64,000 bases of DNA from Punica granatum (GCF_007655135.1 NC_045131.1:15980001-16044000), one strand, 5' to 3'; positions 1 to 12,306 are shown, counted from the stretch's first letter. The notes: generated by a model not told the origin, from the letters alone. Numbers and translations: made by a program.

Positions 1-690
1 TCGAGCTGAGCAGATGCAACAACAATAGCTTGGCAACAACAACAATTATAGAACTAGTAGCCAGTAGCAACAAGAAGCACAACAAGGAGCTGGAAGGGCG
101 TGGGCAGCATCTCTAACAGCTTGTGAAGCTCGGAGAAGGAGCAACAAGCAGCACAGCGGCGACCACAACGAGCCGCGAATAGCAACAGAGGAGGACAATA
201 GTGAGAGTTAATTCAGGTGACAACCGTAAAGAGAGATGAAAAGGAAGAGTAGGGGCTGAAGCTTGAGGGAAGAAGGAGCAGCAGTAGGCACGAGATGGAG
301 GAGCTGAGAAGAATGGAAAGGAAGCAGGACGATGAGGTTGGTGATAGGAGGCAGTCACGGGTGAAAAAGAAAGAAGGTGGTTGAGGGCAAGATGTGGAAG
401 GCGGTGTAAGAGTTAGAGAAGTCTGTGAAGAAGTTATAGAAGGTTGTAGAGAGATTGGAGATGTCTGTGGATGAGCTAGAGAAGGCTATATGGCAATGAT
501 GGTGATGGTAGGTGAGGATGGGATTGTGGATGATGGTGAATGTAATGGAGATGATGGAGTTTGATGATGGGAGCAAAAGAGAGGGAATGTGATAAAGCTA
601 CTGTGATGGAAGCCTGAGCACCCGTTACAGGTCGATGATGCTTGGTGAGGAAGAAGGAGCCCAGGGGTGGCTCGAGAATGAGGTGCCCGA
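1..690. other. Purine-rich low-complexity DNA, no gene supported
   Basis: The plus strand is dominated by AG-rich runs with GAAG, GAGG and CAACAA repeats, so the minus strand reads as Ser/Pro/Phe-rich frames of about 70-80 codons. Those frames show composition bias and no recognisable domain. The stretch probably belongs to the decayed LTR-type material that follows, but no boundary could be placed. Confidence 0.4.
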
Positions 691-737
691 AAGGTGAGGG
701 CTTGGGCCTTTGTCCGTGACTCTACTAGTCACGGTGT

Positions 738-3700
738 CAGCACCCCATTTTGGCTCATCAATTCAAACAACAGTATCAGCAGCAATTCAGGCCACGACTC
801 GAGCAGGAATACAGAAGAAGGATCGATAAAGCAAGAAATCATTATTCATTCTCGAGTCAACAAAATTAAGCAGATGACATGTCCATACGACAGAAGGATC
901 CCCGAGGTTATCGAAAGGCAACAGAGCGACTAGAGAGCTCAACAATATCTAAAACCGGCATTTTCAATATACCACATGAATAATCCTATTTTCCGATAGT
1001 TCGCTCGACCGTCGGAAGATAGCCAATATTGGACTTCAAAAATCCACATTAGTGTCAAACAGATGAAAAGTGTCTTCAAAAGCATTTTGCAAATCATCTG
1101 CTCTATACAAAACAACCTTCTGTATACATACAACTTTTCAATGGAAGTCCAAAAATGCCGGTTTCCCGGAGAAAAGTCAATTCCAAATGTCAGATACAGC
1201 TATGCCCCACAAGCATACAGAGCATGAGCAGTGCTTCAAATTGTCTCTTGGAAGCCACACAGACACTTCGAATTACTTCCGAGTGACAAAACGGGTATAC
1301 CCCTCTTCGGAAATGCATAACCGGAGACTGGTCAGACGGAATTACGACAAACGAAGTTCGTACTGCATTGCCCTGAAAACTCTAGCGAACATCCACAATT
1401 GGGCAAAATAGACAGCATAACCCTTCTCAGTTTTCCGAGTAACCTCCGAGGAGCATAAATGACCGTTTTCAGTGGAAATGCATATCCGGAGGTCCTTTTT
1501 ACGGAAACTTGATGTCGGATGCTTACCCTACACAGTGCTACACACCCCAAGGCTCAATGTGAAATCCTCGGACTGAACTGCACAACTCATCTAGACCTCC
1601 CGAGCAGTACTTTAAGGGGCTCAAATGCAGTTTTCATTTCCTTAGAGGTCCAATCTCGACAAACAGAGATCACAGTGATCTCCGGATCGCCCAAACAACT
1701 CAGAAAGCAATATGAGAAATCCAGTTTCGCCTCCTAGGACATCTCCGGCTCCACATTTGCATTACCGGCTTAAGGGTCAGTTGCCCACGTTATTTGACAA
1801 TTTATGTCAAAATGACCAACGTGAGATGCAGACACAAGATATGCTGTCAGAAGCGGACAACTTCGCTTTGAGTGTTTAAAATGAGCAAAACCGACTTCCG
1901 AGCCTCGTACAGACCTTTGGCAGTTTTCCACGAAAAGTTCTAATCTTGGGCTCATTAAATCCGTTTTCTCGCGTATATCGATAATTCGACGTTCAATTTG
2001 AACCATGAGCTTCGAATGCGTAATCAATCGAGACACGAGCTTTTTCCCGATTTCTCCTCTTCGGCCATGGGACCCATGAATTGCCCAAGGGCAACTCTTC
2101 CCTTGCCAAACCGTCCACCCTAAGCTTCTCTTGCACACTTGCATGAAAATATCTCTAAGTCTTCCAAGACAACACTCAAGCTTTCATCAATGCTCATCAA
2201 TACTTCTTGGCTCTTTTTCATCAAGATTGCATGGTCCACATTCACCCGCATCTCCTTGTCATCTTCTCCATATAACTTGCATCCTCTTAGGAAAATATCA
2301 AGCCTACAATTTGAAGACAACACTCCATCTTCATCAATGCTCATCAATGTTCATCAATGCTCCTATCTCTTCTTCATTAATGCAATGGAAGAAGATGAGG
2401 CTTGATATTTCCTTAATCAAACCGCCCAAGCTTAATCCAAGGGGTTAAGGGCACTTGCTTTTGCTTAATTGCTCATTAACTTTGCCTATATATTGCTCTA
2501 AAGTGATTAAGCTAATCACTTACCTTCAAGCACTTTCTCTCTAGCATTTCTCACTCAAACAAATGCTCTCAACCTCTCAAGGAGTTCAGCAAAACCGCAG
2601 CCAGCATCCTCAAGCCAAAAAACCAAGCAAAACCTCAAGACTTAAGTCGGAATCCATCCCCGCTTAAATCTAAATTTCACCAAACTTCATATCCCACATG
2701 TTTTTGACCCCCTCTATCCATTTCCGAGCTTAGATTTTAAGTTTGAAGCCTCCAACAGCCCGAATTAGATGTGGTCAGTACTGGTCCAGAATCTGTCCAG
2801 ATTCGGATGCTGGGTGGCAGCAGACTTGTGCGCCGTGCCAAATTTTAAACCGGACCATCGTTGGAAATTTAACTCGTTCATATCCTCATACACTTCCCAA
2901 GGGTCTTCCAGGAGGAAGGATCCATCAAGCAACCCATTAAAACCCATTCAAACTCAAGCTTTTCCAAACCGGATCTAAAAAGACAGTTTTGAGCTTATTG
3001 GGTTTTCTTGCCTTTTCAAGTTAACGCAAGTTCCCGCACGCCACGAGCCACCCATAGGCACCTCCGGCACCCCCTTGAGAGGTGTCCCAAGCTGGGCCAA
3101 CTCGTGCAACCATCCCGAACCACCGGTGCAAGCTAGCCAAAATCGGGTGCATTCTCGGGTGAACAGTACCACCCAGGATCCGATTTTCCAGCAAGCCTTT
3201 TCCAGCCGTTTTACCGACTTATCATCGACCCTCGAGGCTAGGTATAACCATTCTCGACTTAGAGAAGTTAAAACTTTTACATTATCATTGCCTTTGTTGG
3301 GTTATAAGTCGGTTCGAGACCGGTTTACATGCCAAGTTTATATTTTTATGATTTTTTTTTTACGTTATGTCATGCATGTCTTAATCGTTTAACATGTCAA
3401 TCATGTCGGGAACGGGTTTAAATCGGAGTCGAGGAGACTGATTTGGCTCAAAATGACCAAAGGAGCTCTCGACTTAACTTTTGGAAAAGTACCCGAGAGT
3501 TTTTCTTGATTTTTCCAGGCCATGACCGGCCTCCTTGCCCCCACTTAAGTCATTTCCCGAGTTTTAATTTTTTCTGCATCAATGAAGTGGTATCGTTTTA
3601 TTGATTCCATAAATAACATGTTTGTGCGTGTTTATATGTTTAAATGCACTTTTTTGATATTATGGCGATACCGACTTTGCAAAAATCATGTCACTTATCG

Positions 3701-5990
3701 TGTTTAACGCTTGAGAATGCGAGAAATAGTCAAAATCGGGTCAAGAACGGTCTCTTTACCTCGATGAAATTCATTTCTCGGATTTTGTGCAAAATTGCAA
3801 TTTCAATATTATCGCAAATCCCGCATTAAAATTCCCTTAGAACATCGTTTTCAAAGGAAAAATACATGAATTCATGTATCAATGACTCTTTCGGGCCCAT
3901 TTGGATTCCAAGGGTATTTTGGTCATTTTGACCAAATTATCCTCGACCTTCCTGGACCCGTCTTGGTCGCCGTGTCATGAATTGTTTTCATTAAATTGAG
4001 CTTTTCAGGTACTCGGACTCCATTCAGTGAATCAATTCATGATCTGTCTGACTGTCTGTAACCCGCACATTTACTGCGTTTGGCATTTAATTTTAAGCTG
4101 TAAATCCACAAACGGGTTAATCGGGACGCTCACATGATTAAACCCACTTCACACTAATAAAATTTGCACGAATTGGCCATTAACTGATAATTCACGTCGA
4201 TGAGTTGTCAAATGACGTTGGTGCCCTTTTCAAACTTATCAATTTCAAAAACTCGAAACGCACGGTCCGATGTAGCATGGACGTCTGGAAAGGGCTTATG
4301 TGTCTCAACTTGAGTTTTTACCTGATTTCAAGTAACTCAGGTCAGGATACATAAGATCTTTTTAGATCACTTCCAGGCAGATCGACCGGTTCTTTGGCTT
4401 TTTCGGGGTTCTTGCACAACGTGGACGATTTAGGGAATTTGTCGACACCGGCTACATGCCGAGGTGGCCCGCACTGCGATGTTTCCCCTTTTCTGAAAAT
4501 AATTTTCAAATAAATGGCAAAATCATCTTTTCACAATTCAGCGACGCCCCTAGGGTTAGCATGACAGAAACACTACAGTACGGGATAAGAACGGGCTACC
4601 CGTTCAGGTACAGGTTCATCTGCATAGCCTTTTCTTATCTAATTGATGAGTTTTTGTCATCCTAACATAAACTCGGGTAAATAGAACGGTTGTCTCTGTC
4701 ACAAAACATACAAAATCCTGGTTAATCATTCACTCGACCTAACCAAATGCTAGACAATGGTTATGGGAACTCTAGGTTCCAAATCTAGAGTCAAAACACG
4801 AGTTTTGGTTAATTCAGTGGTAATTCAGTGACACAATACAAAACAACTGTAAAAGCAATCCACACACACGAAAGACTTGACTACAGCCGCAATGTCTGTC
4901 GAGCTTTCAAAGCAAAGCCGAATGTAGAAGGTTTTACAAGCGTTTGCTTGTTTAGTATAGGCATTTGCTTGCAAAAACACCCCTGGATTAATAATCTGTT
5001 AACTCACATAAATTTGGCAATGACAAATAACTTGTCTGTAATCCACATGCTGTTTTGTTACTTTTCTACTCTTGTTTGTCCAGGCGAGTCGAGCCCGACC
5101 CATAGGACGCATTGCACTTAGGGTTCAACGCCCTAACCCTCGATCACTGGGTCCAACGCTCTATTCACTTAGAGCGCATGTTGAATTTCAGTATTTCGGT
5201 GTTTCCCTGAATTCACGGCGAGTCTGAGCGGAATAATAACCGAAAGCAAAGTGACTAGGATTCGACCATTTGCTATTTGTAATTTGTTGTATTTTGAGAG
5301 CATTGTAAGGATTTTATATTGTACATTCAATTTGTAAGAATCTCAGTAGGTAAGCAAACGGTCCGAGAGTCGAATCATTTGAATCGATTTCATGCTTGCC
5401 CAAAAGAAAGTAAATCTAAGATCTCGCGGTTCTAGTTCACGTAGAGATTCAACCGTCATGGTTTGATGAACTGTAACGCAAGATTGTGAGCCAATTCTCC
5501 GATATGCAGATTTACTTCTCTCTCGGCTTCACAACCGATATCGTTTAATTCACCGAATTTCCGGAGTCGAAACATGCGAGCCGAGCGCAATTTAATCAAT
5601 GCGGTAAATAATAAAACATGCAAGCCTAGCAAGCTAGAGTACTGAAAGGGCGTGCGGGATATAGGCCCGTACGTAACATGAACCCCTGAACATGGACTTT
5701 CCGGTTCCGCATAGACCATTGCCTTAGCAAAACTAGGTGTTCCATACCCCTAGACCAGGGTAACTTATCCGCCCTCGACCTTCGGGTCGTAAAATGATAA
5801 GTGGCGACTCCTTCTCACGCATGTCCGTCACGAGTCCCACGGAAGGTGGACACTCCCAAGCCATGCGATCCAAAAGCGCGTGATGCAGGCCCCGACGAGA
5901 GTCCACATTCGGGTCCGTACACACGGGAAAGGTGTAAATCGCAGGTGGTTCTCCCACACATATGGACACAACCCACCAAAATTGTGGGGG
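738..5990 (+). mobile_element. Probable very long LTR or LTR-derived DNA of a Tat/Ogre-type Ty3/gypsy element
   Basis: The stretch begins with TGTCAGCACCCCATTTTGG, the style of start seen in long-LTR Tat/Ogre elements. It has a TATA box near 2486-2495 followed by a CT-rich leader, and near 5802-5811 it reads TGGCGACTCC, a motif typical of the 3' part of such LTRs or their primer-binding region. It contains no convincing coding frame over more than 5 kb, as expected for LTR DNA. A dead Tat-lineage pol on the same strand starts at 7859, so this could be that element's 5' LTR. No second LTR copy is visible, so the boundaries are inferred, and several overlapping LTR fragments remain possible. 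Confidence 0.4.
2486..2495 (+). promoter_or_regulatory. TATA box, probable LTR promoter
   Basis: CTATATATTG lies in a GC-neutral stretch and is followed within 30-60 bases by a pyrimidine-rich leader with CTTTCTCTCT and CTCAACCTCTC tracts. That order (TATA, then a CT-rich start region) is the usual layout of a plant LTR promoter. Activity cannot be judged. Confidence 0.35.
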
Positions 5991-6990
5991 AAGGAAACTC
6001 GTCAAAAAAAAGGAAACTCGAGGGAGGCGCTACTATGTTGAGCTGGTGCCAGCTAAAGGAGGCCTCAAATAGAAAAACGAACATCGACAATGGACTCGGA
6101 AGGTCGAATACGTGTGGGATATGTGGTTTGTTTGAAGGTCGGGTCGATTTGAGGGATGGCCACCAGAAAAATGGAATGGTTTACCAGTAAAATGAAATGG
6201 TTTCAGCCATGGAGAGGGGTTGCTGGAGCTGTTTGCCGAATCTTGGGCTGGGAGAGAGGATAAAGCTTTAGAGAATTGAGAGAAAGTGAGAGCTTGAAAG
6301 AGAAGCGATCCTAGGGTCATGTGCTTGTTCTTGCTTTTTCCCTTTTGTATTTCTTTCAAGAAGAAATGAAAATCAAATGAAGAGATGAGGGGAAAAGGTG
6401 GCTGCCAATTATTTGGAGAAGAAGGGGAAGGCAAGATCCACTTCTCATAGAAAAGGAGAAGAAGAGATAGATGTGATGGTGTTCTTGGTGCTCTTAATAT
6501 GGGGCAAACTTCCGTGAAATGAGGAAAAGAGAAAGAAGAGAGGAGAAGAGAGTGCATGGCTGGCCATTTAGCTTGAGCCATGGGGCCCATGGGTGAGCCA
6601 TGGGGGTCGGGAAGACTCGGGTCTTAGTCAGTTTTTGTGACTCGAATGGACGACACGTTGTCGATGCCGGTGAAGAGAAGATTCCGTTGAGCCCAATATC
6701 GATGCTATTTTGCTTATCCCGATAAACCGGAGGTTCGGAGGCTTGCTCTTGATTGATTTGGGTGATCTAAGCGAAGTTAATCATTTTTGTCAACTCCTAG
6801 CATGTTAGCATTCTGTGCCAATCGTTTTGAGATGCTTTACTGTCGGGGTGGAATAGTCGATTCCGTGGCTCCGAATACAAATGGTAATTAGGGGACGACT
6901 AGGGGACCTGCAGTCGGACTTCTCCGACTGATTCCTGAGTGTCTCAAGGTGTCCGGAACCCACTGTGTTTTCCGTTCATTGAAATCAAAC
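5991..6990. other. Non-coding stretch between LTR-like DNA and repeat array
   Basis: The plus strand is rich in GAAGAG, GGAGAAG and GAGAG, which produces a 185-codon minus frame (6033-6590) made mostly of Ser, Pro, Phe and Leu. I see no domain, conserved motif or promoter-like layout for it. In a complete retroelement this position would hold gag and protease, but no retroviral-type zinc knuckle or protease motif is readable. Confidence 0.4.
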
Positions 6991-7024
6991 CCCAAAGGTT
7001 TGTAGGCGGTGTTTGGGACCCTTT

Positions 7025-7510
7025 TGGAGTTACTCGGGAATCCTGAATGATTCATGTTGTTCGATCAAAAATGTCCTCCTTGGTCATTGAGGTCACTGGG
7101 ATCGGCCGAGCCTGACCTCAGTCGTTAACATTCCGCCCAATAAGCTGGCGGCTTGAGAACCTCGTTGGAAGGGCCCCTTTTTCTACTCGGGAGTCACTCA
7201 TGAGGTGAAGGCGATTTTCAGAGAGCAATATGAAGTGTACTCCATGTTCCTGAGAACCCCTAGGACTAGCCGGGCCTAGTTAATATTTTGCTTGATGAGT
7301 CTGTGGCTTGGGAACCTCACTAGAATGGCTTCTTTTTCCACTCGGGAGTCACTCTTGAAGTAAAGGTGATTTCTGAAGAGTGCTCCATGGTCCTAGGACT
7401 TGGGTCTAGCTGGGCCTGATCTTAGGTGCTCACGATTCGCCTGATGAATTAGTGACTCAGGAGCCTCATTGGAAGCTATATGCAATTACTCGGAAGTCCT
7501 TTGGGTCAAG
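7025..7510 (+). repeat. Degenerate tandem array, four units of about 150 bp
   Basis: The word ACTCGGGAGTCACTC or close variants recurs at about 7031, 7185, 7340 and 7487, spaced about 148-155 bases. Each is preceded by a GGAACCTCAYTRGAA-like block and followed by a GCCGGGCCTRR-like block, so whole units repeat, not just one word. Units are clearly diverged. The array sits directly upstream of the Tat-type pol, so it may be an internal tandem repeat of that element. Confidence 0.6.
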
Positions 7511-9114
7511 CAAATGGTTTGCAAAATACGTTCAGAGAGGTTTCTCATCAGTTTGGCACTAAGAGGAATTTTCGGAGTCCAATATTGGATATCTTCAGAT
7601 GGCTCGATGATCAGGTGATGAATAATACTATTGGAGCCTACTTCTGCCTACCCGAGATCACGTGTCATTTGGATTCTTCGGTTACTCTCAAGGATCTTTG
7701 TGGGAACCCTGAGGGCTTCTACATTGCCATGCTCTTGGGTTGCCTGGTTGACGTTGTTGTCCCAACTATGAATAGTGACTCGGGGTTTGTCGAGCCGTTT
7801 TCTGTTAGAGTTCAGGAGGGTCATAGCCGGTAGTCCTGTCAATGGCCCTTAAGAGCTGGTGGACCAAAACGAGGTGTTAATAGAGACCGAAGTAGACAAG
7901 CTTCTCCTAGCTCACGCGATCAGGGAGGTCCAATTCCCTAAATGGTTAGCAAATGTGGTGTTGGTAAAGAAAGCCAATAGAAGCTGGCGCATGTGCGTGG
8001 ATCTCACTGACCTTAATAAGGCATGTCCAAAAGATAGCTTCCATCTTCCCCGCATAGACCAATTGGTAGATGTGACAATAGGGAATGAACTCTTGTCATT
8101 CATGGATGCCTATTCTAGGTACAACCAGATCTGAATGTACACGGAGGATGAAGAAAAAATCTCCTTCATTATTACAGGGGACATTCTACTACAAAGTTAT
8201 GCCTTTTGGACTAAAAAATGCAGGAGCCACTTACCAACGACTCGTGAATCATCTGTTCGCAAAACGGATAGGGCAGAACATGGAAGTTTATGCTAATGAT
8301 ACGTTTATAAAGAGCAAGAAAAGACCATGTCTTCAACCTACAAGAATGTTTTGACGTGCTTAGTAGATATCACATGAAACTTAATCCTTCCAAATGTGCC
8401 TTCGGTGTACGCTTAAGTAAATTTCTAGTATTTCTTGTAAATGAGCAAGGCAAGGAAGCGAACCTCGACAAAGTCAGGGCCATACAAGAGATGACCCCCA
8501 CCAAGAAATGTGAAGAAGTACAAAGATTGACCGGGCGGGTCTCGGCCTTGAACTGAGTTGTAGCACAATCCGGCGACAGATGCCTCCCTTTCTTTAAAGT
8601 CTTGCGAAATCCAACGTCTTGCAAATGGACTCCTGAGTGTCAAGGGGCATTCGAGGAACTAAAGGACTACCTTCAGAGGTTACCACAATTAGCTGTGACC
8701 AAGCCAGGAGATGAATTGATCCTCTATATTACAATATCAAGCTCCGCGGTCAATTCGGTCCTCCTTAAAGAAGAAGAGGGAACACAACAACCAGTATACT
8801 TCGTCAGCAAAACCCGGAATGAAGCAGAAGCCTGATACTTCGGCATAGAAAAAGCAGCACTTGCCCTAATCATCGCCGCTGAAAAACTGAGGTTGTATTT
8901 TCAAGCCCATCTAATCACCGGGCTCATCGAATGTCAGCAGAAGGCAATCTTGCATTGCCCCAATCTCTCAGGATGACTCACCAAATGGGCAATTGAGTTA
9001 AGCGAATTTGACATCAAAATCAAACCGAGGCCTGCAATCAAGGGACAAGCTTTCAACGACTTCATCAATGAAGGTACGTCTTCTAATCGCGGCAACGAGA
9101 TACGGGCCCCAGAA

Positions 9115-9519
9115 ATGGTCGACCTATGGACGCTATATGTCGACGGCGCAACTAACAAATATGGTACTGGAGTAGGATTTGTTCTTATATGTCCCAACAA
9201 ACTGGTGACAGAGTACTCCTTAAGCTTCAAATTCCAAGCAACTAATAACGTTGCTGCTGAATATGAAGTACTAATCACGGGACTCGAACTACAAAAGCAA
9301 ATGGGGGCAGAAAAATTAGACGTTTACAGCGACTCCATGCTTATGGTGAGCCAAGTAAATGGAAAGTATGCCGATCGAGATGAATCGCTCTTCAAATACT
9401 TGGAGAAAGTAAAAAAGATGATGGGGGCATTCAAAGAAATATGTGTTAGGCAGGTGCTCGAACCGATAACATGCACGCTAACGTGTTGGCAAAGCTGGCA
9501 AGTACGCGACCAACCTTAG
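9115..9519 (+). pseudogene. Second (archaeal-type) RNase H domain of the Tat element, longest surviving frame
   Basis: This 134-codon open piece of the dead pol carries the acidic residues of the RNase H fold: the first Asp in YVDGA (about residue 10), the Glu in AEYE (about residue 50) and the Asp in YSDS (about residue 73). It lies between the retroviral-type RNase H and the integrase zinc finger, where Tat-lineage elements have an additional RNase H. It is part of the surrounding polyprotein, not a separate gene, and the frame is lost after the domain. Confidence 0.8.
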
Positions 9520-10319
9520 CAAGTCGAACAATCCTAGTGGAAGCACTATCATGGCCTTCCATAGTGGAGATCGAGGTTGCAAGCTACATACCGGAGAAAG
9601 CTGGATGACCCCGATTATCAGATATTTGCAAAATGATCGACTGCCCGATCAACAAGATGAAGCACGTCAGATCAAGCGATGACCAGCTAAGTACGCAATC
9701 ATCAATGACGTGCTCTATCGGAGATCTTACTCCCTCCCATACCTAAGATGCTTGACCTCGATAGAAGCAGACTACGTGCTTCATGCGATCCATGACGAAA
9801 CATGTGGGAACCATCTCGGAGGAAGAGCATTAGCAGACAATGTAACAAAGCAGGGATATTACTAGCCCACGTTACTGAGAGATGCAGAACGCTTAGTAAG
9901 AAAGTGCGAGCAATGCCAGAAGAACGCATGCGTCCCGAAAGCACCTCCTAACCTCTGATCACCTTAGGTACAGCCTGGCCCTTCGCACAATGGGCGTGGA
10001 CATCATGGGGCCTTTTCCCCCTGCCTCTGGACAAAGGAAATTTTTGATATTGGCAATCGATTATTTCACGAAATGGGTAAAGGCCGATGCATTTGCCAAA
10101 ATTACTGAAAAAGAGGTAAGAAATTCCCTTTGCAAAAATGTGATCAGCAGGTACGGAGTTCCTGAGGTGCTAATCACAGAAAACGAGATGTAATTCGATA
10201 ATTAGACGATTTCAAGAATTCCGTGAGGAATGGGGCATTAAATACCGTTTCACATCAGGAGCTCATCCTGAAACAAACAGACTAACAGAGGCGGCAAAAC
10301 AAGTAATATTGCAACATCT

Positions 10320-10635
10320 GGTGTGTTTGCTTTCGAAAAAATGTTCAACTCAACTCAACTCAACTCAACTTATCTTCAATTCAACATCACAATCATTATT
10401 TTTTTTATTTTTTAAATTTTTTTAACCATTCAATTTAATTTTTAATATTAAATTATCTCAACTATTCATTACTTTTTCATAATTCAACAATATAATAATT
10501 ACTTAATCATTATTTTCTCTTAATTATTTATTACTTTTTCACACTTTTTCTCATAATTCAATAATACAATCATTACAAATCAATTAAAACCAAAATTCAA
10601 CTCAACTCAACTCAACTCTCAATCCAAATATACTC
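10320..10635. mobile_element. MITE family M copy 1, inserted in the Tat integrase
   Basis: This roughly 315 bp AT-rich element begins with GGTGTGTTTG and ends CCAAATATACTC. It carries CAACTCAACTCAACTC blocks near both ends and is homologous along its length to the copies at 40140-40451 and 54365-54677. The integrase reading frame stops at its left edge (residues ...ILQHL) and resumes at the right edge (KTRLDGARGQW...), with CTG on the left and CTA on the right, consistent with a decayed 3 bp target duplication. Family assignment to PIF/Harbinger (Tourist-like) rests mainly on copy 2, where the duplication is TAA. Confidence 0.85.
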
Positions 10636-10779
10636 CTAAAAACTCGTCTGGATGGTGCTCGAGGACAATGGGCTGGTGCGCTTCCCTCGTTTTTATGGTC
10701 AAACCGCACCACCGCCAGAAGGAAGCCTTATAAGTCCAAAAAGGAGCAGCCTTCACATCTATTAAACGTTGAATATTAA

Positions 10780-11098
10780 AAGTAACGACAAGCTTGACGT
10801 CACGATAACACTTAGATCAGGGGTTGTCGCCCACCATATCTTCCAACTACTTAATACGATTCGCGTACTCCTCATTTTAGCGAATAACATGGTCACATGT
10901 GGCACGAAGACGGTCTCAATCAACCTCAAGATCAACACACCTATTGCGCCACTCGGACAAGTGATAATCCAGTTGGGCCCGATCACGATCCCATTGTTCT
11001 TTTTGACGCATATATTCAATTTCCTTTTCAGCAAACTTTCTATGCCATTCGGACAATTGGAAGTCCAGCACATAATAAGGATACGTTGAAGAATACAT
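10780..11098 (-). pseudogene. Coiled-coil protein fragment, probably retroelement-derived
   Basis: The minus strand from 11098 reads a charged, heptad-like protein: LSEWHRKFAEKEIEYMRQ and then DRDRAQLDYHLSEWRNR. After a stop at about 10916 the same frame continues with coiled-coil character through further stops to about 10780. This style of Glu/Arg-rich coil with LSEW and LED blocks occurs in plant retroelement-associated proteins, but I cannot name the family. It is on the opposite strand to the neighbouring pol, so it belongs to a different insertion or an inverted piece. The stops make it a pseudogene. Confidence 0.45.
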
Positions 11099-11252
11099 TA
11101 TACATATTTAATAAAAATATTGAATTGTCAAAATTTTGAAATATTTTATAATTATATTAAATTGAAGTATAATTTAATTATGAAACAGTTAATATATATT
11201 TTTCATCATACTGTGCGTGATTTTATTGTTAAAGCACGGACAATCCTCCCTA

Positions 11253-11254
<2 letters not shown>

Positions 11255-11283
<29 letters not shown>
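11255..11283. repeat. (TA)n microsatellite
   Basis: An uninterrupted TA dinucleotide run of about 29 bases, followed by a short TG/TA transition. Confidence 0.9.
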
Positions 11284-11289
<6 letters not shown>

Positions 11290-11990
11290 ATTCATTTGTA
11301 TCAGGTTTGACCGAAGGTTTTGCCCAAACTTGACGTAAGTGGTGTTTATTTATCCAAGTCAACATTGAAATGGAGATTAAGTAGTAGTTAATAGATCAAA
11401 GAAAAATAGTGGACTCACTAGAAAAAAGGAAATAGGAAAAAGAAGGGACAAGAAACACTGAGCTTACCCACAAAAGTGCGGATGTTTGCTCTGTTACTAC
11501 TTGTGTGGGGCATCTAACGTTCCAACTTTCCATCTCAAGAGAGCTAAATTTCACGAAAAAGACAGGCTCTCTGTATGGATTTGTATTCTTTTATCTTAGG
11601 GCGAATTTGATTCGTTTTACTTCAATTTTGAGTTCCTTGTATCACTACTTCCGCCGCGGCATGACATGCTTTTGTATGAATAAGTAGTTAATAATTTAGT
11701 CTAAAGTTGATGACTGAAATTTTCTCTAATAGCTAGAAAATAATTGGATGAAAGATGGAAATTGAAAAATAATTCCAAGACATATGATGAAAACGAATAA
11801 AGTACAAGGAAAAGGACTAAAAAAAAGGCAGGTAAAAATATTGGATGAAAAAGGAAAAAAAAAGATTATAATAGAAAGATAAGCAAAAGTAATGGACCGA
11901 AGGTTAATTTTCTCTAAAATTATATGTCTTCATAAATCCATCATAAATAAAATAACTATAATCCAATAACTTGAATCAACAAAGGTGAGC

Positions 11991-12112
11991 AATACAATAA
12001 GTTCAAAGAGAATAAATTGTTATCATTGAGCAACTGTCAGTTTAGAAGCAAAATACAATAAGTTCAGAGAGAATAAATTGTTATCATTGAGCAACTGTCA
12101 GTTTAGAAGCAA
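11991..12112 (+). repeat. Tandem duplication, two 61 bp units
   Basis: A unit starting AATACAATAAGTTCA (11991-12051) is repeated immediately (12052-12112). I see a single base difference, AAAGAG versus AGAGAG. The near identity suggests a recent local duplication. Confidence 0.9.
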
Positions 12113-12306
12113 AATAACCATGAGGTGATGGTTCAAACCCTTGGTGGGAGGACTTTACTTGCAATTCAAATATCCGAAACTCATTAGAAAAACATCGTGA
12201 TTAAGTCAAACTGATGTATAAACAAGGTTTATCTCGCCTAAAATGATTTTGCTTAGAACCGTTAAAGGATGCTTTATATCCGTAGGAAATAGAGAGAAAT
12301 TAAATT

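Larger units (their letters stand above)
7859..10720 (+). pseudogene. Dead pol of a Tat-lineage Ty3/gypsy retrotransposon (RT, RNase H, second RNase H, integrase)
   Basis: Reverse transcriptase begins near 7859 and shows CVDLTDLNKACPKDSFHLPR, a Tat-type signature, then KVMPFGLKNAGATYQRL near 8195. The catalytic box is altered to YAND. The first RNase H follows around 8602-9080, and a second, separate RNase H starts at 9118 with YVDGA, AEYE and YSDS acidic motifs, the dual arrangement of Tat elements. Integrase has an HHCC zinc finger at about 9775-9925 (CGNHLGG, CEQCQK) and a core starting MGVDIMGPFPP at 9990, where the second catalytic Asp position reads Glu. Stops (such as 8132, 8554, 8833) and frameshifts (near 8170 and 8320) interrupt it throughout. 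Integrase C-terminal sequence resumes after a MITE at 10636. No functional protein can come from it. Confidence 0.9.
11099..12306. other. AT-rich intergenic DNA
   Basis: I see no gene here. The stretch holds a (TA)n microsatellite and a 61 bp tandem duplication, listed separately. The small open frames lack composition or motifs typical of protein genes. Confidence 0.5.

Noticed and set aside
113..576. Two overlapping minus frames of 73-81 codons at the window start
   Set aside because: Low-complexity Ser/Pro/Phe/His-rich translations of an AG-rich stretch; no gene signals.
6033..6590. 185-codon minus-strand open frame
   Set aside because: Composition follows a purine-rich plus strand (Ser, Pro, Phe, Leu), and no domain, promoter layout or conserved motif is visible.
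12115..12160. B-box-like GATGGTTCAAACCC after the 61 bp tandem duplication
   Set aside because: A single box without A box, stem pairing or tail.
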